A model generated the notes under the pieces. That model did no database searches. It worked only from the letters and a program-made list of their open reading frames with translations, and had not been told where the DNA came from. Below are positions 1 through 5,938 of a stretch of DNA of 6,340 nucleotides, piece after piece (positions within the stretch are counted from its first letter, which is position 1; every line of letters begins with the position of its first letter). Source of the stretch: Vitreoscilla sp. (GTDB lineage: Bacteria > Pseudomonadota > Gammaproteobacteria > Burkholderiales > Burkholderiaceae); contig JACMOG010000888.1 in NCBI GenBank assembly GCA_014378125.1, forward strand, positions 1-6,340, given 5' to 3'. A program made the position numbers and the translations under genes.

Positions 1-524
1 ACCACCTGCTGGACGAGCGCAGCGTGTTCGCGCACGGCATCTGGCTGGACGCCGAAGACCGCGCCGCGCTGGCCGGCGCCGGCGCGCAGGTCGCCCACAG
101 CCCGTCGTCCAACCTGTTCCTGGGCAGCGGCCTGTTCGACTGGCGCGCCAGTCTCGACGCCCACGTCGCCGTCACCCTGGCCTCCGACGTGGGCGGCGGC
201 ACCAGCCTGTCGATGTTGCGTACGATGGCCGACGCCTACAAGGTGCAGGCGATGCGCGGCGAGCGGCTCACGGCCTGGGTCGCGCTGCACGCCGCCACCC
301 GCGGCGCGGCACGGGCGTTGCACCTGGGCGACGAGATCGGCAGCCTGGAAGCGGGCGCCGTGGCCGACGTCTGCGTGTGGGACGTCGCGGTGGGGCCGGT
401 GGCCGTCCAGCGCGACGGTTTGGCACGCAGCTTGCATGCAAGATTGTTCGCCTGGATGACCCTGGGTGACGACCGCAACCTGGTCGACGCCTGGGTCGCC
501 GGCGTCCGTAGCACCCCCGCCTGA
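1..524 (+). CDS. guaD: Guanine deaminase, C-terminal part (5' end outside window)
   Basis: Guanine deaminase hydrolyses guanine to xanthine and ammonia in the cytoplasm, the step that feeds guanine into purine breakdown. The reading frame is already open at the window's left edge (first full codon at 3), and about 173 C-terminal residues are visible before TGA at 522-524. Seen directly: an HGIWLD segment with its His codon at 33-35, an HSPSSNLFLGSG block from 96, and SDVGGGTSLSML with its Asp codon at 186-188, followed by ADAYKVQ and near the end FAWMTLGDDRN. In this amidohydrolase family the Asp of the SDVGGG block is a zinc ligand and the His lies in the active site. The N-terminal HxH zinc motif lies outside the window. 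E. coli GuaD has the same block order, including MTLGDDR, which favours GuaD over related chlorohydrolases or cytosine deaminases. A GTG at 24 is internal, not the start. The stop abuts the next gene's ATG, so it heads, or sits within, the transporter operon. Confidence 0.93.
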   Translation, partial: HLLDERSVFAHGIWLDAEDRAALAGAGAQVAHSPSSNLFLGSGLFDWRASLDAHVAVTLASDVGGGTSLSMLRTMADAYKVQAMRGERLTAWVALHAATRGAARALHLGDEIGSLEAGAVADVCVWDVAVGPVAVQRDGLARSLHARLFAWMTLGDDRNLVDAWVAGVRSTPA

Positions 525-2072
525 ATGGAATCCGCCCGCCCGATGCTTCGCCTCGAACTCATCGACATCAGCAAGCAATACCCCGCGGTCAAGGCCAACG
601 ACCGCATCCGCCTGCGCGTCGAGCCGGGCGAGATCCATGCCGTGCTGGGCGAGAACGGCGCGGGCAAGTCCACGCTCATGAAGATCATCTACGGCGCCGT
701 CCGCCCCGACGAGGGCGAGATGGTGTGGGACGGCAGGCAGGTGGAGATCCGCAACCCGCAGGAGGCGCGGGCACTGGGCATCGCCATGGTGTTCCAGCAC
801 TTCAGCCTGTTCGACACGCTCACCGCCGCCGAGAACGTGTGGCTGGGCCTGGACAAGTCGTGGACGCTGGCCGACGTCACCCGGCGCATCGTCGAGGTGG
901 CCGGGGTCTACGGCCTCGACGTCGACCCACTGCGCCCGGTGCACACGCTGTCGGTGGGCGAGCGCCAGCGCGTGGAGATCGTGCGCGCACTGCTCACCAG
1001 GCCGCGCCTGCTGATCCCCGACGAGCCGCCCTCGGTGCTCACGCCGCAGGCCGTGCAGTCGCTGTTCGTCACGCTGCGCAAGCTGGCCGACGAGGGCTGC
1101 AGCATCCTCTACATCAGCCACAAGCTCGACGAGATCCGCGCGCTGTGCCACAAGTGCACCGTGGTGCGCGGCGGCAAGGTCACGGGCGAGGGGGGTCCGC
1201 GCCACGAGACCAACGCCAGCCTGTGGCGCCTGATGATCGGCGCCGAGCCGCCGCAGCTCGATCACAAGAAGGCCGTGCCGGGCGAGCAGGTGCTGGCCGT
1301 CCGCGCGTTGTCGCTGGCGCGCACGGGCGCCTTCGGTGCCGACCTGGACGACATCGACTTCGAGGTGTGCAAGGGCGAGATCCTGGGCGTGGCCGGCGTC
1401 TCGGGCAACGGCCAGCAGGAGTTGATGGCCGCGCTGTCCGGCGAGGACGAGCGCGCGCCGGACGATTCCATCCGGCTGTTCGGCAAGCCCATCGGCCACC
1501 ATTCGCCGCGCCGGCGCCGCCACGAGGGGCTGCACTTCGTGCCCGAGGAGCGTCTGGGCCGCGGCGCGGTGCCGTCCATCTCGCTGGCGCAGAACACGCT
1601 GCTCACGCGCACCGAGCCGGTGTCGGCGTTCGGCTGGATCAGCATGGGTCGCACCACGGCGCTCGCCCGCCACCTGATCTCCGCCTACAACGTGAAGGCC
1701 GGCGGGCCCGACGCCACGGCCAAGAGCCTGTCGGGCGGCAACCTGCAGAAGTTCATCGTGGGCCGCGAGATCGACGCGCATCCGAAGCTGCTGATCGTGT
1801 CGCAGCCCACCTGGGGCGTCGACGTCGGCGCGGCCGCGCAGATCCGCGGCGCGCTGCTCGCGCTGCGCGACGCGGGCTGCGCGGTGCTGGTGGTGAGCGA
1901 AGACCTGGACGAGCTGTTCGAGATCTCCGACCGGCTGGTGGTGATCGCCCGCGGCCGCGTGTCGCCGTCCCTGTCGGGGGCGCAGGCCACGCGCGAGCAG
2001 ATCGGCCAGTGGATGAGCGGCCTGTGGAACGACGCCGCCACGGCACCGGAGGCCCTGCATGCTGCAGCTTGA
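525..2072 (+). CDS. BMP/PnrA-type purine (nucleoside) ABC importer, double-domain ATPase
   Basis: This 515-residue protein carries two fused ABC domains and would energise import through the two downstream permeases at the inner membrane; length and layout match the YufO/NupA and RbsA-like ATPases. Domain 1: Walker A GENGAGKST (residues 42-50), Q-loop Gln91, signature LSVGERQ (142-148), Walker B region LLIPDEPPS (162-170) with catalytic Glu167, and H-loop His199. Domain 2: degenerate Walker A GVSGNGQQE (291-299, no Lys), intact LSGGNLQ signature (402-408), SQPTWGVDVGA in place of a DEPT Walker B (426-436), and SEDLDE in place of the H-loop His. As I recall, a degenerate second site is normal in this group. 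Pro165 and Pro169 in the first Walker B are odd (see findings). The start at 525 directly follows the guaD stop but lacks a clear Shine-Dalgarno. ATG 543 (residue 7) is an alternative, with a weak GGAA 12 nt upstream, and would give a homologue-like MLRLELIDISK start. Substrate specificity cannot be read from the ATPase. Confidence 0.93.
   Translation: MESARPMLRLELIDISKQYPAVKANDRIRLRVEPGEIHAVLGENGAGKSTLMKIIYGAVRPDEGEMVWDGRQVEIRNPQEARALGIAMVFQHFSLFDTLTAAENVWLGLDKSWTLADVTRRIVEVAGVYGLDVDPLRPVHTLSVGERQRVEIVRALLTRPRLLIPDEPPSVLTPQAVQSLFVTLRKLADEGCSILYISHKLDEIRALCHKCTVVRGGKVTGEGGPRHETNASLWRLMIGAEPPQLDHKKAVPGEQVLAVRALSLARTGAFGADLDDIDFEVCKGEILGVAGVSGNGQQELMAALSGEDERAPDDSIRLFGKPIGHHSPRRRRHEGLHFVPEERLGRGAVPSISLAQNTLLTRTEPVSAFGWISMGRTTALARHLISAYNVKAGGPDATAKSLSGGNLQKFIVGREIDAHPKLLIVSQPTWGVDVGAAAQIRGALLALRDAGCAVLVVSEDLDELFEISDRLVVIARGRVSPSLSGAQATREQIGQWMSGLWNDAATAPEALHAAA
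2048..2052 (+). promoter_or_regulatory. Ribosome binding site of the first permease
   Basis: A perfect GGAGG lies 6 nt before ATG 2059, inside the 3' end of the ATPase gene. It supports the 2059 start, which overlaps the ATPase gene by 14 nt, and suggests the permease is translated in its own right as well as by coupling. Confidence 0.8.
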
Positions 2073-3159
2073 AGCGCGTCCCGCGCCCAGCAAGGCGATG
2101 TCGCTGGCGTCGCCGGTGATCGCCTTGATCGTCACCGTGCTCGTGGGCGCCGCGCTGTTCACGCTGCTGGGCAAGGATCCGTCGCGCGGCCTGGCCATGT
2201 TCTTCGTGGAGCCGTTCCGCGGTGCCAACGCCATCTCGGAGCTGTGCGTCAAGGCCACGCCGTTGATGCTCATCGGGCTGGGCCTGGCGGTCTGCTACCG
2301 CGCCAACGTGTGGAACATCGGCGCCGAGGGCCAGTTCGTGCTGGGCGCCATCGCGGCCTCGGGCGTGGCCATGCACGCGTCGGCCGACTCCAGCCACTGG
2401 ATCGTCGTGCCCATCCTGCTGGCCGGCGCGCTGGGCGGCATGGCGTGGGCGGCCATCGTCGCCTTCCTGCGCGACCGGGCCAACGCCAGCGAGATCCTGG
2501 TGAGCCTGATGTTGGTGTACGTGGCCAACCAGCTGCTCAACTACCTCGTTTACGGCGCCTGGAAGGATCCCGACGGCTACGGCTTCCCGCAGACCATCAC
2601 CTTCCTCGACCCGACCAGGATCCCGCGCCTGTTCACCGGGCTGCGCGTGAACATCGGCTTCGTGGTGGCGCTGCTCTCGGTGGCCACGTTCTGGCTGTTC
2701 CTGTTCCGCATCTATGGCGGCTTCCAGATGCAGGTGGGCGGCCTGGCCGCGGCGGCCGCGCGCTACGCCGGCTTCTCGTCGCGCCGCGCGCTGTGGGTGG
2801 CGCTGATGATCTCGGGCGGCATGGCCGGACTGGCGGGCGCGTTCGAGGTGGCCGGGCCCATCGGCCAGCTCACGCCCTACGTGCCGGCGGGCTACGGCTT
2901 CGCCGCCATCATCGTGGCCTACGTCGGGCGGCTCAACCCGGTGGGCGTGCTGTTCTCGTCGCTGCTGATGAGCCTGTTCTACATTGGTGGCGAGCTCGCG
3001 CAGTCGCGCCTTGGCCTGCCCAAGTCGCTCACCGGCGTGTTCCAGGGCGTGCTGCTGTTCTCGCTGCTGGCCAGCGACACGCTGATCAACTACCGCGTGC
3101 GCTGGCATGCGGCCCATCCCGCGCACCCGTCGCACCCCGCCGAGAGCCCGGCCGCCTGA
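2059..3159 (+). CDS. ABC importer permease 1 (BPD_transp_2, nucleoside/purine type)
   Basis: This 366-residue inner-membrane permease resembles YufP/NupB-type subunits and would pair with the 306-residue permease encoded next. Hydrophobic stretches suggest about eight to ten transmembrane segments, roughly at residues 18-38, 67-82, 88-106, 114-137, 145-166, 197-217, 243-266, 276-291, 294-313 and 324-343. Family hallmarks seen are NVWNIGAEGQ (83-92), the short hydrophilic stretch around AARYAGFSSRR (233-243) where the ATPase-contacting coupling helix is expected, and GYGFAAIIVAYVGRLNP (278-294). The start is set by the GGAGG at 2048-2052. The C-terminal tail is His/Pro-rich (HPAHPSHP, about 353-360), low in complexity and probably not functional. 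The stop TGA (3157-3159) shares its A with the next gene's ATG, so the two permeases are likely made in equal amounts by translational coupling. Confidence 0.92.
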   Translation: MLQLEARPAPSKAMSLASPVIALIVTVLVGAALFTLLGKDPSRGLAMFFVEPFRGANAISELCVKATPLMLIGLGLAVCYRANVWNIGAEGQFVLGAIAASGVAMHASADSSHWIVVPILLAGALGGMAWAAIVAFLRDRANASEILVSLMLVYVANQLLNYLVYGAWKDPDGYGFPQTITFLDPTRIPRLFTGLRVNIGFVVALLSVATFWLFLFRIYGGFQMQVGGLAAAAARYAGFSSRRALWVALMISGGMAGLAGAFEVAGPIGQLTPYVPAGYGFAAIIVAYVGRLNPVGVLFSSLLMSLFYIGGELAQSRLGLPKSLTGVFQGVLLFSLLASDTLINYRVRWHAAHPAHPSHPAESPAA

Positions 3160-4079
3160 TGGACACCTACGCACTTCTGCTGGCGGCCACGCTCAACGCG
3201 GGCACCGTGCTGGCCATCGCCGGCCTTGGCCTGTTGATCAACGAGCGCGCGGGCATCGTCAACCTCGGCGCCGAGGGCATGATGCTGGTGGCCGCCATCG
3301 CCGGCTTCGCCACCGCGGTGCAGACCGGCAGCGACTGGCTCGCGTTCGGCGCGGGCGCGCTGGCCGGCGCGCTCATGGCCGGCGCGTTCGGCGTGCTCGT
3401 GATCTGGCTCAACACCAACCAGTACGCCACCGGCCTGGCGCTGAGCCTGTTCGGCAGCGGGTTCTCGGCCTTCGTGGGCATCCACTACACGCAGGAGCAC
3501 CTGGCGGCGCGCGCGCATTTCGCCATTCCCGTGCTCGGCGACATCCCGTTCAGCGGCCCGGCGCTGTCCCGCCAGCATCCGATGGTCTACCTCACCATCG
3601 TATTCATGGTCGGGCTCACCTGGTTCCTGTACCGCTCGCGCGCCGGCCTCGTGCTGCGCGCGGTGGGCGAGTCGCCCGAGTCGGCGCACGCGCTGGGCTA
3701 TCCGGTGCGCCGCATCCGCCTCGTCTCGGTGATGGTGGGCGGCGCGCTGTGCGGCGTGGCCGGCGCGTACATCTCGGTGGTGTACACGCCGTTATGGGTG
3801 GAGGGCATGGTGGCCGGCAAGGGCTGGATCGCGCTGGCGCTCACCACCTTCGCCACATGGCGCCCGTCCCGCATCCTGCTGGGTGCCTATTTGTTCGGCG
3901 GCGTCACGATGCTGCAGTTCCACCTGCAGGGCGAGGGCGTGGCCATCTCCAGCCAGCTGCTGACCATGCTGCCCTACCTCGCCACCATCGGGGTGCTGGT
4001 GCTCATCTCGCGCAATCCCGTGTGGATCCGCGCGAACATGCCCGCCTCGCTCGGCAAGCCCTTCTTCCCAGGCAGTTGA
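3159..4079 (+). CDS. ABC importer permease 2 (BPD_transp_2, nucleoside/purine type)
   Basis: This 306-residue inner-membrane protein is the second, shorter permease of the importer and resembles YufQ/NupC-type subunits. It shows the paired family motif INERAGIVNLGAEGMM (27-42), a coupling-helix region LRAVGESPESAHALGY (166-181), and GKGWIALALTTFATWRPSR (220-238). Hydrophobic segments lie at roughly 5-26, 37-54, 60-84, 88-107, 142-158, 187-210, 222-234, 240-254 and 266-284. The C-terminus ends in a short hydrophilic tail. The ATG at 3159 overlaps the previous stop by one base (TGATG), and no strong Shine-Dalgarno is visible, which points to coupled reinitiation. The stop codon runs directly into the first of two hairpins that precede the binding-protein gene. 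Together with permease 1 it forms the transmembrane pathway. The exact substrate (nucleoside, nucleobase or ureide) is not decided by the sequence. Confidence 0.92.
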   Translation: MDTYALLLAATLNAGTVLAIAGLGLLINERAGIVNLGAEGMMLVAAIAGFATAVQTGSDWLAFGAGALAGALMAGAFGVLVIWLNTNQYATGLALSLFGSGFSAFVGIHYTQEHLAARAHFAIPVLGDIPFSGPALSRQHPMVYLTIVFMVGLTWFLYRSRAGLVLRAVGESPESAHALGYPVRRIRLVSVMVGGALCGVAGAYISVVYTPLWVEGMVAGKGWIALALTTFATWRPSRILLGAYLFGGVTMLQFHLQGEGVAISSQLLTMLPYLATIGVLVLISRNPVWIRANMPASLGKPFFPGS

Positions 4080-4116
4080 CAGGCTTCGCCTGTCATCCTG
4101 CGCGGAGTCGCAGGAT
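4078..4116 (+). repeat. Two tandem hairpins between permease and binding-protein genes (REP-like element)
   Basis: Hairpin 1 pairs GACAGGC (4078-4084) with GCCTGTC (4088-4094) across a TTC loop and includes the last two bases of the permease stop codon. Hairpin 2 pairs ATCCTGCG (4095-4102) with CGCAGGAT (4109-4116) across CGGAGT. Both stems are perfect and lie back to back without a gap. There is no T-tract after them, so full termination is unlikely. More plausible roles are a 3'-end protector of the upstream message or partial attenuation that sets permease and binding-protein levels apart. The TCATCCTGCG...CGCAGGATCC core resembles dispersed intergenic repeats I recall from proteobacterial genomes, but this is unverified here. 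Confidence 0.7.
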
Positions 4117-4147
4117 CCACGTTCATCCGTTACCCGATCCATCAAAC

Positions 4148-4152
4148 AGGAG
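4148..4152 (+). promoter_or_regulatory. Ribosome binding site of the binding-protein gene
   Basis: AGGAG lies 7 nt before ATG 4160 and is the strongest evidence for that start. It forms part of a 10-nt DNA palindrome, GGAGATCTCC (4149-4158). I see no convincing sigma-70 promoter in the stretch 4117-4147 between the hairpins and this site. Confidence 0.8.
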
Positions 4153-4159
4153 ATCTCCC

Positions 4160-5332
4160 ATGACGACATCCACCCGGCGCGCCGTGTTGCGCACCTCCGC
4201 CTGGAGCAGCCTGGCGATTGCCGCCGCGCTCGCGGGCTGCACCAAGAAGGAAGACGCGGCTCCGGTCGCGGCCTCCGAACCCGCGGCCGCCGCCGCCGCC
4301 GCCGCACCGGCCTCGGCCGCCTCGGCGCCGCTGAAGATCGCGTTCGCCTACCTGGGCCCCGTCGGCGACGGCGGCTGGACCTTCGCGCACGACAACGGCC
4401 GCAAGGCGCTCGAGAAGGAACTCGGCAGCCAGATCCAGACCTCGTTCGTGGAGAGCGTGCCCGAGTCGGCCGACGCCGAGCGCGTGTTCCGCGACATGGT
4501 GGCCCAGGGCAACACGCTGGTCTTCGGCACCAGCTTCGGCTACATGGAGCCGATGCTCAAGGTGGCCGCCGACAACAAGGGCGTGCACTTCGAGCACGCC
4601 ACCGGCTACAAGACCGCCGACAACATGCGCGTGTACGACAACCGCACGTACGAAGGCGCGTACATGGCCGGCGTCATCGCCGGCGGCATGACCAAGACGA
4701 ACACCATCGGCGTGGTCGGCTCCATCCCGATCCCCGAGGTCATCCGCAACATCGACAGCTACACCCTGGGCGCGCAGAGCGTCAACCCGAAGATCAAGGT
4801 CAAGGTGGTGTGGGTCAACGAGTGGTTCAACCCGCCCAAGGAAACCGAAGGCGCGCAATCGCTGATCGACGGCGGCGCCGACGTGCTGCTGCAGAACACC
4901 GACTCCAGCGCCGTGCTGCAGACCGCCGAGAAGAACGGCAAGTACGCGTTCGGCTGGGACTCCGACATGACGGCCTACGGCCCGAAGGCCCACCTGGCCT
5001 CGTCGGTCAACATCTGGGGCCCGTACTACATCAAGGCGGCCAAGGACGCGATCAACGGCACCTGGACGACCGGCCTCACGTGGTGGGGCGTCAAGGAAGG
5101 CGCCATCGACCTGGTGTCGATCTCCGACAAGGTCCCCGCGGATCTGAAAGCCAAGGTCGACAAGGTGAAGGCCGGGCTGAAGGATGGCTCGTTCTCGATC
5201 TGGAAAGGCCCGATCGCCGACAACGCCGGCAAGGAGGTGCTGAAGAAGGACGTCGTCGCGGATGACGGCTTCCTGGGCGGCATCAAGTTCTTCGTCAAGG
5301 GTGTCGAAGGCCAGGTGCCGGGCGCCAAGTAA
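4160..5332 (+). CDS. BMP/PnrA-family substrate-binding lipoprotein of the purine ABC importer
   Basis: This 390-residue protein would be anchored in the periplasm, capture the substrate and deliver it to the permeases. The N-terminus has a twin-arginine-like stretch TRRAVLR (5-11), a hydrophobic segment (about 14-25) and a lipobox LAGC with Cys27 as the predicted lipidated residue. An Ala/Pro-rich linker with eight alanines in a row (42-49) follows, and the folded domain starts near APLKIAFAYLG (56-66). Family-typical blocks are GDGGWTFAHDNGRKALE (69-85), FGTSFGYMEPM (122-132), RTYEGAYMAGVIAG (162-175), GVVGSIPIPEVIRN (184-197), LLQNTDSSAVLQ (243-254), FGWDSDM (264-270) and SVNIWGPYYIKA (282-293). 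These place it in the Bmp (basic membrane protein)/PnrA family, whose characterised members bind purine nucleosides; others, such as RfuA, bind riboflavin. Location next to guaD, uraD and puuE argues for a purine base, a nucleoside or a ureide. The start is fixed by the AGGAG at 4148-4152. Confidence 0.93.
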   Translation: MTTSTRRAVLRTSAWSSLAIAAALAGCTKKEDAAPVAASEPAAAAAAAAPASAASAPLKIAFAYLGPVGDGGWTFAHDNGRKALEKELGSQIQTSFVESVPESADAERVFRDMVAQGNTLVFGTSFGYMEPMLKVAADNKGVHFEHATGYKTADNMRVYDNRTYEGAYMAGVIAGGMTKTNTIGVVGSIPIPEVIRNIDSYTLGAQSVNPKIKVKVVWVNEWFNPPKETEGAQSLIDGGADVLLQNTDSSAVLQTAEKNGKYAFGWDSDMTAYGPKAHLASSVNIWGPYYIKAAKDAINGTWTTGLTWWGVKEGAIDLVSISDKVPADLKAKVDKVKAGLKDGSFSIWKGPIADNAGKEVLKKDVVADDGFLGGIKFFVKGVEGQVPGAK

Positions 5333-5335
5333 GCG

Positions 5336-5418
5336 AGAGGGGTCTGGCATCTCCGCCGTACGCGGCGGCGATGCCTGACCCCGAACGTGTGCTGCTCAGG
5401 AGATGCCAGACCCCTTTC
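5336..5418. terminator. Inverted-repeat region between convergent genes, probable bidirectional terminator
   Basis: Perfect 17-nt arms AGGGGTCTGGCATCTCC (5338-5354) and GGAGATGCCAGACCCCT (5399-5415) flank a 44-nt interior; G-T, A-T and G-C pairs can extend the stem to 5336-5418. A third, near-identical copy, ATGCCTGACCCC at 5371-5382, lets the left arm form a nearer hairpin instead: 5339-5358 pairs with 5363-5382, 18 of 20 positions matched, around a TACG loop. The + strand has only TTT after the outer arm, so it is not a textbook intrinsic terminator. Its place between the binding-protein stop (5332) and the uraD stop (5417), with stem sequence usable in either direction, makes bidirectional termination or 3'-end protection the likeliest role. 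The outer arm reaches into the uraD stop codon. Confidence 0.7.
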
Positions 5419-5938
5419 AGAAGCGGTCGGCCAGCCGCAGCTCCGCGATCCGGTGCACGTTGCGCAGGCACTCCTCGAACTCGGCCTCGGGCTCGTTCGA
5501 CAGCCGGCGCTCGAACGTCGCGATGATCTCCAAGCGTGCGAGGCCCAGCCCCGTCGGTCCGCGCACCGCCAGGATGAACGGCCATCCGAAGCGCGCGTCG
5601 TAAGCGTCGTTCAGCGCATGCAGGCGCGCGAACTCCTCCGGCGAGCACTGCGTGAGGCCCGACCGGGTCTGCTCGTCGGTGGACTCGGCGGTGAGCGCGC
5701 CCGCCACCATCGCCTTGCCGGCCAGCTTCGGGTGCGCGCGTAGCAGCGCGAGCTGCGCGCCCCGCCCGCCCGCGCGCGTGGCGTCGACCAGGGCGCGCTT
5801 GAGGTGCACGAGGTCACCGAAAGGACGTTCGACCATCGCGGCCGCCGCGATCCCCGGCGAGTGTTCGTAGATGCCGTCCAGCAGCGCGACGGCGTCGTCG
5901 GCAGCCGCGGCGTCCAGTTGCGCGAGGCTGGCGTTCAT
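5417..5938 (-). CDS. uraD: 2-oxo-4-hydroxy-4-carboxy-5-ureidoimidazoline (OHCU) decarboxylase
   Basis: UraD decarboxylates OHCU, the unstable product of 5-hydroxyisourate hydrolysis, to (S)-allantoin, completing urate oxidation to the correct enantiomer in the cytoplasm. The gene encodes 173 residues, the usual size for stand-alone UraD. Seen: the family signature AHPKLAGK (68-75) with catalytic His69, then LTAESTDEQTRSGL (82-95) with the Glu/Gln pair expected at the active site, NDAYDARFGWPFILAVRG (110-127), and the C-terminal helix NVHRIAELRLADRF (160-173). The ATG at 5938-5936 overlaps the upstream gene's TGA as ATGA, a usual coupling arrangement. The same frame stays open upstream (to an ATG at 6136), but that extension only shadows the allantoinase gene. 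The Shine-Dalgarno is weak (a GGGG about 8 nt upstream). The gene follows puuE on the same strand, so two consecutive-pathway enzymes are co-expressed. Confidence 0.95.
   Translation of the reverse strand: MNASLAQLDAAAADDAVALLDGIYEHSPGIAAAAMVERPFGDLVHLKRALVDATRAGGRGAQLALLRAHPKLAGKAMVAGALTAESTDEQTRSGLTQCSPEEFARLHALNDAYDARFGWPFILAVRGPTGLGLARLEIIATFERRLSNEPEAEFEECLRNVHRIAELRLADRF

Noticed and set aside
1395..1835. Degenerate second ABC domain (no Walker A Lys, SQPT in place of DEPT, no H-loop His) as evidence of a decaying gene
   Set aside because: As I recall, this asymmetry is typical for double-domain ATPases of the nucleoside/BMP importer group, and the LSGGNLQ signature needed by site 1 is intact.
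2244..3158. In-frame upstream extension of permease 2 back to 2244
   Set aside because: It is Arg-rich out-of-frame translation of permease 1. Permease 2 begins with its family-typical N-terminus at 3159.
1753..3174. Long open frame (473 codons) on the - strand opposite the ATPase and permease 1
   Set aside because: Its composition is Arg/His/Gln-rich with no recognisable motifs, as expected for the antisense of a GC-rich gene, and the + strand genes there have clear family motifs.
4149..4158. GGAGATCTCC palindrome over the ribosome site as a translational control hairpin or operator
   Set aside because: As RNA it can form only about three pairs around a four-base loop, too weak to block ribosomes. 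As an operator it is short and unsupported by a second copy.
3107..4159. In-frame upstream extension of the binding protein back to 3107
   Set aside because: The extension reads permease 2 out of frame and the hairpin spacer. A lipoprotein signal and the AGGAG site fix the start at 4160.
4080..4159. Purine-type riboswitch or internal promoter before the binding-protein gene
   Set aside because: The gap is only 80 nt, half of it taken by two simple hairpins. There is no three-way-junction architecture and no convincing -35/-10 pair.
4142..5350. Long open frame (402 codons) on the - strand opposite the binding-protein gene
   Set aside because: It is a low-complexity Val/Gly/Arg/His-rich shadow of a well-supported gene. 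It has no domain signature.
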